Shown here: piece after piece, positions 1 through 7,738 of the stretch
Position numbering within the stretch: position 1 is the stretch's first letter
How the letters are laid out: each line of letters starts with the position of its first letter
Assembly: GCA_934376955.1 (NCBI GenBank)
Contig: CAKRPJ010000037.1
Span: 1-22,942 of the forward strand
Reading direction: 5' to 3'
DNA: 22,942 nucleotides
Source of the DNA: CAKRPJ01 sp934376955
Lineage (GTDB): Bacteria; Bacillota; Clostridia; Lachnospirales; Lachnospiraceae
Translations under genes and position numbers: made by a program
Notes under the pieces: model-generated
The model's database searches: none
What the model saw: only the letters and a program-made list of their open reading frames with translations
Told to the model about the DNA's origin: nothing

Positions 1-863
1 CTCAAACATAGTGAAAGGAGGGATACATTTGGGAACAGTTTGTTTCCCCTACGAATTTACACTGCTCTCAAACCCTGCCATTTTTTGCGTTGACGATGCC
101 ATGGTTTGTTTCCCCTACGAATTTACACTGCTCTCAAACAGAAAGGAAATATTTATGGTCGCTCTTACCGTTTGTTTCCCCTACGAATTTACACTGCTCT
201 CAAACGAGTCGTGTGATTATGAAAATTTAAAAGAGTTTGTTTCCCCTACGAATTTACACTGCTCTCAAACAAGTGAAGGAAGGAAAAGTAGTTGCTTGGA
301 GTTTGTTTCCCCTACGAATTTACACTGCTCTCAAACACTGGGGGTACAGCAAGCCTTTTTCTGTCGTTTGTTTCCCCTACGAATTTACACTGCTCTCAAA
401 CTCAATTCGAGGTGCAGGACTTCGTTCAGATAGTTTGTTTCCCCTACGAATTTACACTGCTCTCAAACCGCAAGGAAATACTACCCGTACCTTGACTGGT
501 TTGTTTCCCCTACGAATTTACACTGCTCTCAAACATGATACGGTGGATACGACAGGCAAGTCAGTTTGTTTCCCCTACGAATTTACACTGCTCTCAAACA
601 TTAGGTTGTGGTTTGGTTCCGGTTTGGTGTTTGTTTCCCCTACGAATTTACACTGCTCTCAAACGATCTGTTCACGCCGAAAGATATCCTACTTGGTTTG
701 TTTCCCCTACGAATTTACACTGCTCTCAAACTGTGGATCATCACCGCCATGTAGGGTTTGGGTTTGTTTCCCCTACGAATTTACACTGCTCTCAAACGAA
801 TGATACCAGCTCTATCCGTCCGGACAGGTTTGTTTCCCCTACGAATTTACACTGCTCTCAAAC
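1..863 (-). CRISPR. Type II-A CRISPR array (13 full repeats plus one partial; continues past base 1)
   Basis: A 36-bp repeat occurs 13 times without a single difference, starting at 38, 104, 170, 235, 301, 366, 433, 499, 564, 629, 696, 762 and 828. Bases 1-7 (CTCAAAC) are the end of a further repeat, so the array runs out of the window. Read on the minus strand (crRNA sense) the repeat begins GTTTGAGAGCAGTG and ends GGGGAAACAAAC, typical of type II-A. The 13 spacers are 29-31 nt, at 8-37, 74-103, 140-169, 206-234, 271-300, 337-365, 402-432, 469-498, 535-563, 600-628, 665-695, 732-761 and 798-827. All are different. Minus-strand orientation follows from the cas operon direction, the leader at 864-942 and the anti-repeat of the tracrRNA. 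The newest spacer should therefore be 798-827 and the oldest lie outside the window. Spacer targets cannot be told from sequence alone. Confidence 0.98.
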
Positions 864-942
864 CTCAAACTTCAAATTGTCCAAGAATAATATTCTGCAA
901 AATACCAGTATCCATTCATAGGTCGCATCCTTCATCTTTATA
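864..942 (-). promoter_or_regulatory. CRISPR leader between csn2 and the array
   Basis: This 79-nt A/T-rich stretch separates the csn2 stop codon from the first repeat and is in the leader position of type II-A loci. On the minus strand its last seven bases are GTTTGAG (864-870). They abut the first repeat and duplicate its first seven bases. This matches the leader-anchoring position that type II-A Cas9-Cas1-Cas2-Csn2 uses to direct new spacers, where ATTTGAG is known in streptococci. A weak candidate promoter is TGGATA (909-914), 16 bp, TATTAT (887-892), which would start the pre-crRNA about 20 nt before the first repeat. The leader role is well supported by position. The promoter call is tentative. 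Confidence 0.75.
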
Positions 943-1611
943 TTAGCATAAAATACATTGATCTGCATCTACTATATATCGCTTTTCTAATTCTAATACC
1001 GGATAATCTACGGAGTCAACTAATAATATTTCATATTGATGAACTGCCACATTTTTTAAAAATTCCTTCATTTCAAGCTCTGATAAATAGCTTCTTAAAT
1101 TTACCAAAACAAACAATTTCTTACTATCATATACATTCACTAATTCAAAATAATCCAGTATTTTTTCTCCGAGATTATCATAAGCACTTTCAAGCTCAAT
1201 ACCTGCTGATTTTATCAAAGATTCTAAATTTATTTTAGAAAACCCTATATTTCCCACCATATCTGCAGTCAACTCTAATAAATATTTTTCCCAACACGAC
1301 AGTACTGTTGTTGTTTGAATAAAATGTTGTTCATTGACAGCTATTTTCTGCATTTCATTCATGATTTTCGTTAACAGCCCCTTTGGATTTATGTCAAAAG
1401 GAATAAACTGGGAAATCATCTCCATATTTTTTGATAAGGGAATTATTTTATCATTACAAGACAGTACTATTTTTCCCTCGTTTCCCCGTAATTGCTCTGC
1501 CATATCATTTAAAATGCTACACCAAACTGTTCTATTTTCAATCACAAGAGATTGACATTTTTCCCGGCCACACTCCAATAGACAATCTATTTGCGGAATA
1601 AACAATTTCAT
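943..1611 (-). CDS. csn2: CRISPR-associated protein Csn2 (type II-A)
   Basis: This 222-aa protein has the normal length of canonical Csn2. Csn2 forms a calcium-dependent tetrameric ring that slides on double-stranded DNA ends and is needed with Cas1, Cas2 and Cas9 for spacer acquisition. The N-terminal third contains the family-typical stretch LVIENRTVWCSILND (residues 22-36), and the C-terminal part has the Csn2 pattern LFVLVNLRSYL followed by EILLVDS. Its ATG overlaps the cas2 stop codon in an ATGA, so translation is probably coupled. It is the last gene of the cas operon and its stop lies 79 bp before the first repeat. Presence of csn2 defines the system as subtype II-A. No damage is visible. 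Confidence 0.95.
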   Translation of the reverse strand: MKLFIPQIDCLLECGREKCQSLVIENRTVWCSILNDMAEQLRGNEGKIVLSCNDKIIPLSKNMEMISQFIPFDINPKGLLTKIMNEMQKIAVNEQHFIQTTTVLSCWEKYLLELTADMVGNIGFSKINLESLIKSAGIELESAYDNLGEKILDYFELVNVYDSKKLFVLVNLRSYLSELEMKEFLKNVAVHQYEILLVDSVDYPVLELEKRYIVDADQCILC

Positions 1612-1931
1612 AGAATTACCAACCTCGCTTCTGTATCAATGACATCACTTGTATATTCTCCAACTACATAATCCATTTTTACAAACTGCTTCTCCGTCAC
1701 CGTCAATATCTGCACTAATCCCTGTGGTGGTTTGTTTTTATGAATAAGTAACTTAACTGAATTCTCCACAGAAGGGCTTGTTATCATTTTGCAATATACC
1801 GATTCTTGTAGCATAACAAAACCATTTTTTATTAACAGTTTACGAAACTGACGATAATGTCGCTTTTCCTCCCCTGTGATTGTCGGCAAATCAAAGAAAA
1901 CTAACATTCTCATAAATCGAAATCCTGCCAT
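1608..1931 (-). CDS. cas2: CRISPR-associated endonuclease/integrase subunit Cas2
   Basis: This 107-aa protein has the ferredoxin-like Cas2 fold signature. It starts MAGFRFMRMLVFFDLP, with the conserved beta-1 aspartate at D14, followed by RQFRKLLIKNGFVMLQESVY and ending in a strand like those that pair with Cas1. Cas2 is the structural core of the Cas1-Cas2 integrase that inserts new spacers at the leader-repeat junction. The chosen ATG has GGAG at a suitable distance on the minus strand and gives the same N-terminus as streptococcal type II-A Cas2. The gene lies 21 bp after cas1 and overlaps csn2 by 4 bp, consistent with one operon. Confidence 0.96.
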   Translation of the reverse strand: MAGFRFMRMLVFFDLPTITGEEKRHYRQFRKLLIKNGFVMLQESVYCKMITSPSVENSVKLLIHKNKPPQGLVQILTVTEKQFVKMDYVVGEYTSDVIDTEARLVIL

Positions 1932-1952
1932 ACTTTCTCCATAACAATTTTC

Positions 1953-2825
1953 CTAGCTTATACTATAAAATTTAATTTCTGAAGAATCTCCATCATTTAT
2001 CGCATCCAGAACACTCTTTGTATATATTTTTATTGCATTCATTACAAACTGTTCCTGCCCATCTACGTTAACTCTTTGATCTAACATTTCCCATAGTTCT
2101 TGCTTTTGTTCCTTCCCAAATTCTGTTGGTTTCATCTGATAAACTATCCGATCAACCAGAACACGAAACGGTTCCATTAAATCACAAGATAGATTAAAGT
2201 GATTGAACATATTGTTGTGAAATATTCCGAATTGGGTTAAATATCCATTCGCGCAAATTTCTCTATTAAATGCAGACAGCAAAAAACTATATCCGTAATT
2301 TAATGATGCATTTATTGCTGTGTCCGCACTTCGTGTAAAGTCCATTCCAAACAGGGCATTAAAATATACTTTTGCCGCATGTCCCTCTCTATTAGTTGCA
2401 TCGGCCAACTCTATCTGCCCTGTATACCCGGATAACAATATTGCCTGATCTTCATTACCTGTTTCTCGCAAAAAGTCCGCTTGCTTTCTAATCTTCTCAC
2501 TGACAATATCACGCCAAATATTATCTTTTGTTGTCTGCTCCCACATAATTTGAGTCCGGATCTTGGCTGAACTGTCATGACTCCCATGATGGGGGATTAA
2601 CTCTGCAATTGGACTTCGTTTTGAATCACAAAATATAACCTTCACTTTTCTGATGGTCAATTCTTCAATCAATATCCCTGTCAATGAGACGGCAGGATTC
2701 TCAATCATGAGAACTGCCACCTCATCTAACAGAATTCGTTTCGTATCCAGACTGCGAACAACCAGATACCCCATCTTATAGTCTAACTTTGATTGACTTT
2801 CTATTACGACGATACGCCAACTCAT
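1953..2825 (-). CDS. cas1: CRISPR-associated integrase Cas1 (type II)
   Basis: This is the 290-aa catalytic subunit of the spacer integrase. With the start used here the metal-binding residues fall at E147 (in NREGHAAKVYF), H203 (in FGIFHNNMF) and E218 (in DLMEPFR). These are within two residues of the type II Cas1 positions E149, H205 and E220. The open reading frame extends upstream to 2861, but type II Cas1 proteins begin near MSWRIVVIES. The ATG at 2825 also overlaps the cas9 stop in an ATGA, so that start is preferred and the 12 extra residues are not included. It lies between cas9 and cas2, as in all type II-A operons. The protein appears intact and catalytically complete. Confidence 0.96.
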   Translation of the reverse strand: MSWRIVVIESQSKLDYKMGYLVVRSLDTKRILLDEVAVLMIENPAVSLTGILIEELTIRKVKVIFCDSKRSPIAELIPHHGSHDSSAKIRTQIMWEQTTKDNIWRDIVSEKIRKQADFLRETGNEDQAILLSGYTGQIELADATNREGHAAKVYFNALFGMDFTRSADTAINASLNYGYSFLLSAFNREICANGYLTQFGIFHNNMFNHFNLSCDLMEPFRVLVDRIVYQMKPTEFGKEQKQELWEMLDQRVNVDGQEQFVMNAIKIYTKSVLDAINDGDSSEIKFYSIS

Positions 2826-5800
2826 AAGTACTCCAATATATTCTCTGAAACTACTTCCCAAAGACCTGATGCCGATTGATCAATAATACGGACATCTGTG
2901 TAATTCTTTTTCCAATTTGAAATTGTACTGCTGAAACTAACCGTTGCTGCACTATGTGATTTCCCACCGATTAAAGTCAAATCACAACCAGCCGTCATTC
3001 TTCCAAAGACCTGATGGATATTCAATAATACCTGACACTGTTCCAAAACACTACATGCCATGAATTTTTCCCGTCCATCTATCATTGTCTGCGTCGGTGC
3101 ATTGATTCTCTTTCGATATATAGAATTCTGCAGCTTATCTAAATATAGATCGTATAATTTCAAATTATCTTCATGATGCACCGCATCATAATCAACATCA
3201 TAAATATAGCTTGAATTATTCTTAACCTTCTCTACGAATCTCTCTATCTTCTTTAAATAATATTTCCAATACTCATCAGAAGAAAACTGCATAATTGGCT
3301 GTGCGATCAAACATTTTCCACCACTTGCATTACCGGTAATGCATACACGGAATCCATCTAAAGACAGTATCGTATTTACTTTCCAAGGTCGCATTCCCAT
3401 AGGAAAATCTATTTCATCAACGGGTTTTCCTATAATACGCTGCAAACGGTCTTTAGCGTATTCCTTTGAAAATATTTCATCCTCTAAGAAACGATTACCG
3501 TATAACAGTTCAACTGATAACACCATCAACACTGTCTTTTTTCCACATTTATATCTGACCGGTATAAAGAACATAATACCCGCTTTATTATAACCGCCAT
3601 ACTTCTCAGTTGGCAGATTTGCTTTTAACGGTGTAAGTCCAGGTGCTTTTTTTACTGGATTTTGATCAAATAGTCCTCCTGTTTTAAAAGCCGCATACTT
3701 CGTGAAGTGTGCCATATTTTTCTTGGCTGTTTTCAAAACTTGCGGCAGCATATCCTTGTTCCACACTTCTTCTCCATTGCAGTTAACCGTATGTGTAAAA
3801 AGAGTTTTTGTTTTAATGCTATAAGATGAGTCCACATTAAACCACTGGCGAGAAAAACGCATGTGATATACGTTCCCTACAACAATATTCAGATACGCAT
3901 CAACCGCATGATGTAAATCGTTGTAGCTACGTGATTTATATAAATCAAATTCATGGCGAAAATCCGATATTAATCCGGCTTTTGAATATACAATCTCTGC
4001 CTCCGGATATCTCTCTTTCAACAACTCTGCTACTGCTTTTGTTGATTGTGATGTTTCAGTTAACTGGCGATTAATAAATCCATATTTTTCATCTTCTGTA
4101 AATGGAGTTGAACGGATCAATCTCTTATACTTCTCCTCTGATATCGTTCCAATATGGTGCCAGAATGACCATGTTTTCTGCATCGTGTTACGAATCTCAG
4201 GTTTGATTGGATAAGCATCCCTTTTTTCTCCATTGGCAACAGACAACACCAGCACTTTATTATTGATAATACTATCGTCTTTGACATACGCCTGAGGATA
4301 AATATGATCTATATCATACTCTTTTGATCCTGCCATCAACTGTTCCAGTGATATCGGCATTCCAGTGTATGCACATCTTCCAAACTGCATAAAGTACAAA
4401 AATAATCTGTCACTCTGTAATTTGTTATCAACATACTCACCTAATGCTTCCAGTTGCTGCTTTAAATCTCGAACATCCTCCTCTTTACATTTATCGTAGT
4501 ACTCTAACAACTGCTGATGACGTGATCTTGTCCTTTTCCCTTTTAGCTCCGGCAAACCACCTCTGGTCATCTCAACAAAAATTTTCTCTGGTTTTCCAAA
4601 AGCTTTCTCTAAATCCTTTGCTATATCAAGCGTACGATAAATCGGTCTTCTTACCGCATTAGAGACATACATTTCATCTAAACGTTCTGCCAGGGTCTGT
4701 TTTCTTTCTGTATAATAATCGGATTTAAATTCAAAAATTTTATCAGCAAAAGTATAGCGTTCTGATAAAAGTTCCATCAAATTGTCATTACTTTCCCACA
4801 TCACATTAATAATCGTGGACACTTCCCCTGTTTCTTTACATACCCCCTCTATCCCTGACAAAAATGTACGTGATAATCTTCCAAAATCTTTAATTTTGAC
4901 TTTACAGATATATTTAACATCAGCTTCCGCTAAATGCGGATATTTCGCTCTTATCCACTTTGCAACACGTCCCTTATCTTCTGCATAAGAAGCTCTCTCT
5001 ATGATTCTTTCTACATCCGCTTCATTTAATATCTTTTGTTCCAATAATCTCCGAAATGCTATATGTGATGACAAAGACGACTTAATTTGAATATCAATAC
5101 CACTTAGAGTTTCTCTGCGATTTTTTTCCAACTGACCATTACTGATCAGATAATCCTCTATCTGGCTTCTTTTCACCTTTTTATACTTTAAAAACAGATT
5201 TTTATAAATTCCCTGCTTAGCTTCTACAGAAATCTTTCTGCCATCCACTTTTAAATTATTTATTTCATTCAGCACCATGAATTTCTGATAACACAGTGAA
5301 TCTTTCGGCAATACAGATTCTCCCGGAAGATAGGTACATTGATTGGTCATTTTCTTAATGAATGCTTCTTCACTAGCATCATCATCAATCATTTTTTCAT
5401 AATTCCACGGCAAAATCTTTCCTGCTTTGCGCTCAATCCATGCAAATTCAGAATGCTTATTCAAAGGCCCTACATAATATGGAATCTTAAACTTAAAAAT
5501 ACTAATAATTTTCTCTGCATTTGAAATACCATCCTCTTTTTGATTCAAAAATGGCAAATATTTGGCAGCATTCTTCAAAATTTTCTTTAATTCATACTCA
5601 TATAATTGATGTGGAATCACCCGGTTATCTGTATTTCTCTGTTTCGGCAAGAATTGACGTAATCCTAATCTATTGATCATATCCTGATAAATGATTTCAT
5701 CTTCTTTGTCCGGTTTAATCGAAGTTATTATTTTAATCAGGAATTTTGAAAATATTTCTGTATCCGCCTTCTTTTTTATCTGACCATCCAATTTATCATT

Positions 5801-6898
5801 ATAATGATAAGAATAAGCAACATAATTATCTTCTCTTGCATCTTTAAAAACAGTATTATACTTCTTCGGACAATATTTTCTGATAAAATATTTCAGTATG
5901 GCAAGATCTTTTTTATGTTGTTCATATATCGCAACCTTTGCTGTCGAGATATTCGTAAGTCCATTTTGTCCATCCAAAATATCTGCCAAAACGCTCCAAT
6001 CGTGAAGTCTTCTCAGGACAGCAATCAACTCATAGTCTTCCCCAATGTTGATCATTATTTCAGCTAGTTTATCGTCATCCATTTCAAGAGAAACCGAACC
6101 AAAATCTTCATATTCTTCTTTTCCGTATAAATCGCGAAGTTTACAAGTTCCTCCTGCCAGCAAACGAATGATACAGTATTCACTATATAAAAATGTTTCC
6201 CGCACATCTTTGCTTGGTTTTCTATTTTTAAGCATAATTTCTCCAAGTCGATTATGCTTCTCCGTAACACTAATATGTTTCTTTAATATTTCGCCAACTA
6301 ATTCAGCATCCTGTATCCATGGATCTTCACAACCATTATCAATAAAGAACTGTAAAAACTTTTGGTAAACAGATTCAATATCTACTAAAGAATCTATGTT
6401 ATCAACACTCAATGGACTCAAAAAATGTCCCCTATGAGCTACCAACCATGCACAAGCTAAATAAACCAGACGTATATCATGTTCTTCTTCATTCTCCATT
6501 AATTCACAAATCAAATGATGAATTGTAGGATAATCTCTCATGTATTGAACGTCTGTATATTCTTCTTCATTAAAAAAAATATATCTATCATCTGTGTCAT
6601 CTCTCCAACGATAACTTTCTGATAATCTCACAAAAAATCGAGGATCGATATTTGTTATTTCTTTGGCAAAAATCTCCTGAAGAAGTTTCACTCTCTGTTG
6701 ACGGCGATCCAACCTTCGTCTTGCGGAACGAAACCCTCTACGTTCATCGCACAATGCTGCTGAATCAAACACATGACTTCCCCATGCATCATCTCCATGA
6801 AACTTACATAATTTGTACTGATTATCCGTAACGGCATATCCTATTGAATCCGTGCCAATGTCAATCCCCCAATAACATTGCTTTTTTTCTTTTCCCAT
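2822..6898 (-). CDS. cas9: CRISPR-associated RNA-guided endonuclease Cas9 (type II-A)
   Basis: This 1358-aa Cas9 is close in length to the 1368-aa S. pyogenes enzyme. Visible parts, in order, are: RuvC-I with D13 (WGIDIGTDSIGYAV); an arginine-rich bridge helix at about 53-78 (RGFRSARRRLDRRQQRV); a long REC lobe at about 80-730; RuvC-II with E776 (KIFVEMTRGG); HNH with D864-H865 (YDIDHIYPQ) and N880; RuvC-III with H997 and D1000 (HHAVDAYLN); and a C-terminal PAM-interacting domain. All nuclease residues are present, so the protein should be active. The arginine pair that reads NGG in S. pyogenes is not seen at the equivalent place near 1311-1320 (GGKSHSAATV), so a different PAM is likely. AGGAGA at 6907-6912 is the ribosome binding site. 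The gene heads the operon and its TGA overlaps the cas1 ATG. Confidence 0.98.
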   Translation of the reverse strand: MGKEKKQCYWGIDIGTDSIGYAVTDNQYKLCKFHGDDAWGSHVFDSAALCDERRGFRSARRRLDRRQQRVKLLQEIFAKEITNIDPRFFVRLSESYRWRDDTDDRYIFFNEEEYTDVQYMRDYPTIHHLICELMENEEEHDIRLVYLACAWLVAHRGHFLSPLSVDNIDSLVDIESVYQKFLQFFIDNGCEDPWIQDAELVGEILKKHISVTEKHNRLGEIMLKNRKPSKDVRETFLYSEYCIIRLLAGGTCKLRDLYGKEEYEDFGSVSLEMDDDKLAEIMINIGEDYELIAVLRRLHDWSVLADILDGQNGLTNISTAKVAIYEQHKKDLAILKYFIRKYCPKKYNTVFKDAREDNYVAYSYHYNDKLDGQIKKKADTEIFSKFLIKIITSIKPDKEDEIIYQDMINRLGLRQFLPKQRNTDNRVIPHQLYEYELKKILKNAAKYLPFLNQKEDGISNAEKIISIFKFKIPYYVGPLNKHSEFAWIERKAGKILPWNYEKMIDDDASEEAFIKKMTNQCTYLPGESVLPKDSLCYQKFMVLNEINNLKVDGRKISVEAKQGIYKNLFLKYKKVKRSQIEDYLISNGQLEKNRRETLSGIDIQIKSSLSSHIAFRRLLEQKILNEADVERIIERASYAEDKGRVAKWIRAKYPHLAEADVKYICKVKIKDFGRLSRTFLSGIEGVCKETGEVSTIINVMWESNDNLMELLSERYTFADKIFEFKSDYYTERKQTLAERLDEMYVSNAVRRPIYRTLDIAKDLEKAFGKPEKIFVEMTRGGLPELKGKRTRSRHQQLLEYYDKCKEEDVRDLKQQLEALGEYVDNKLQSDRLFLYFMQFGRCAYTGMPISLEQLMAGSKEYDIDHIYPQAYVKDDSIINNKVLVLSVANGEKRDAYPIKPEIRNTMQKTWSFWHHIGTISEEKYKRLIRSTPFTEDEKYGFINRQLTETSQSTKAVAELLKERYPEAEIVYSKAGLISDFRHEFDLYKSRSYNDLHHAVDAYLNIVVGNVYHMRFSRQWFNVDSSYSIKTKTLFTHTVNCNGEEVWNKDMLPQVLKTAKKNMAHFTKYAAFKTGGLFDQNPVKKAPGLTPLKANLPTEKYGGYNKAGIMFFIPVRYKCGKKTVLMVLSVELLYGNRFLEDEIFSKEYAKDRLQRIIGKPVDEIDFPMGMRPWKVNTILSLDGFRVCITGNASGGKCLIAQPIMQFSSDEYWKYYLKKIERFVEKVKNNSSYIYDVDYDAVHHEDNLKLYDLYLDKLQNSIYRKRINAPTQTMIDGREKFMACSVLEQCQVLLNIHQVFGRMTAGCDLTLIGGKSHSAATVSFSSTISNWKKNYTDVRIIDQSASGLWEVVSENILEYL

Positions 6899-6927
6899 TT
6901 GACAAATCTCCTATTTTGCGTTATTAT
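6899..6927 (+). promoter_or_regulatory. tracrRNA promoter (sigma-A type)
   Basis: TTGACA (6899-6904) is a perfect -35. It is followed by 17 bp and TATTAT (6922-6927), one mismatch from TATAAT. The predicted transcription start is near 6934, about 11 nt before the anti-repeat. The -35 begins at the base directly upstream of the cas9 start codon on the other strand. Confidence 0.85.
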
Positions 6928-6928
6928 A
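6907..6928 (-). promoter_or_regulatory. Candidate cas9 promoter -10 and ribosome binding site
   Basis: On the minus strand a perfect TATAAT (6923-6928) lies 24 bp before the cas9 ATG and would give a leader of about 17-20 nt. AGGAGA (6907-6912) is the cas9 ribosome binding site. No good -35 is seen 16-18 bp upstream, where the anti-repeat DNA lies, so the promoter is either weak or activated. Its -10 shares bases with the tracrRNA -10 on the other strand. This is a motif-based call only. Confidence 0.5.
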
Positions 6929-6933
6929 CAAAT

Positions 6934-7059
6934 GTAAGTCGTAGTTCCCCTACGAATTTACACTGCGAGTTCAAATAAAAATTTATTCAATCCACTGGTT
7001 TTTCCAGCTGCACAGTGTGTGCATTTAAAAATACCTTAAGAAATTAAGGTGTTTTTTTT
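6934..7059 (+). ncRNA. tracrRNA of the type II-A system
   Basis: The RNA reads on the plus strand, opposite to cas9 and the array. The anti-repeat at 6945-6966 (TTCCCCTACG through CACTGC) is perfectly complementary over 22 nt to crRNA repeat positions 9-30. Next comes a bulge GAGT (6967-6970) facing GA in the repeat, the same shape as the AAGU/GA bulge of S. pyogenes. A lower stem TCAAAT (6971-6976) then pairs with GTTTGA. Downstream are an A/T-rich nexus-like hairpin (about 6974-6987), CTGG-TTTTT-CCAG (6995-7007), GCACA-GTG-TGTGC (7010-7022) and a terminator hairpin. The RNA pairs with pre-crRNA for RNase III cutting and holds the guide in Cas9. The 5' end is estimated from the promoter and the 3' end from the terminator. 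Confidence 0.93.
7033..7059 (+). terminator. Intrinsic terminator of the tracrRNA, probably bidirectional
   Basis: ACCTTAA (7033-7039), loop GAAA, and TTAAGGT (7044-7050) form a 7-bp stem followed by G and eight Ts on the plus strand. On the minus strand the same stem is followed by ATTTTTAAA, so it may also stop transcription coming from the gene at 7158-7712 before it reaches cas9. A smaller TATAC/GTATA hairpin with a T run follows at 7062-7082. Bases 7083-7157 hold nothing recognisable. Confidence 0.85.
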
Positions 7060-7157
7060 ATTATACTGCTTGTATACTTTTTTATCAACCAGATGGAACC
7101 GCCTTTAAAATGTCTTGCTTGGAAGAATCAAACGTTCTCCTTACCTTTTCTTCTTTA

Positions 7158-7712
7158 TCAATCTTCTTCAAACTCATCCATCGCATCATCTACACCATCA
7201 GCATAATCGCTGTCCCTGTCGTATCTTTCATAGTCATAATCGCCATCCATGTAAATATCCTCATATCCATCATCATAAGAATCGTATGTGTTCTTCGTGG
7301 TCGTTGTGATCTTCTTAGTTCCACTGCTATATGAGGATGAGTTGTTTGTTGAATTGGATTTATTATGGTAACTACTGCTTGTACCGGAGCTGCTTGTACT
7401 GCTCTTTGAAGTAGTGCCGGTTGATTTATTGCCGGTTGATTTATTGTCAGTAGATTTACTGTCGGTCGATTTACTGTCAGTTGATTTACTGCCGGTTGAT
7501 TTGGTGCTATATGACGAGCTTCTATGGGATGCATTGCGGCCCGTACATGGTTTATGCCGATAGCAATAACTGCTTCCGCTTGCCTGCTGATTATCACAAC
7601 CGGCCTTAATACACTTAGGCTCATTTGCTTCACCTATTGAATCTATCACGAACAGAACACCTACTATCGCAAAAAACACTGCCAGTCCCAGTCCAAATAA
7701 ATTCTTTTTCAT
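7158..7712 (-). CDS. Membrane-anchored Ser/Thr-rich repeat protein of unknown function
   Basis: I do not recognise a named family. The 184-aa product starts MKKNLFGLGLAVFFAIVGVL, giving a single N-terminal membrane segment or signal anchor (about 4-24). A small Cys/His motif follows, C34-x4-C39-x10-C50-x2-H53 then C56, which could bind zinc. A long Ser/Thr/Lys region (about 61-130) contains pentapeptide repeats of the type KSTDS/KSTGN. The tail is very acidic and Tyr/Asp-rich. The layout suggests an exported protein held at the membrane with a flexible, hydrophilic outer part. The frame is open up to 7742, but AGGAGG at 7722-7727 lies 9 bp before the ATG at 7712 and is too close to the ATG at 7718, so 7712 is chosen. 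It stands alone between the CRISPR locus and lysS. Confidence 0.7.
   Translation of the reverse strand: MKKNLFGLGLAVFFAIVGVLFVIDSIGEANEPKCIKAGCDNQQASGSSYCYRHKPCTGRNASHRSSSYSTKSTGSKSTDSKSTDSKSTDNKSTGNKSTGTTSKSSTSSSGTSSSYHNKSNSTNNSSSYSSGTKKITTTTKNTYDSYDDGYEDIYMDGDYDYERYDRDSDYADGVDDAMDEFEED
7416..7505 (-). repeat. Six in-frame 15-bp tandem repeats
   Basis: Six consecutive 15-bp units begin at 7416, 7431, 7446, 7461, 7476 and 7491. On the plus strand they follow GYCRGTNGATTTRYT with few changes, and the first two are identical. Because 15 is a multiple of three they encode pentapeptides of the KST(D/G)(S/N) type, and copy-number change would keep the frame. Confidence 0.9.
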
Positions 7713-7738
7713 ACACATCAGCCTCCTTATCAAATAAC

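Noticed and set aside
600..628. GTTTGG repeats inside one spacer taken as a degenerate CRISPR repeat
   Set aside because: Only the first five bases resemble the repeat, and the flanking repeats are at normal distance, so it is ordinary spacer sequence.
11..946. Several plus-strand open frames with repeated FPLRIYTALK or FVSPTNLHCSQT segments
   Set aside because: They are translations of the 36-bp CRISPR repeats and spacers. They have no ribosome binding sites and run against the array's direction.
2826..2861. Upstream extension of cas1 by 12 residues
   Set aside because: The extension lies within the cas9 coding end. Type II Cas1 proteins begin at the MSWR position, which also gives the ATGA stop-start overlap.
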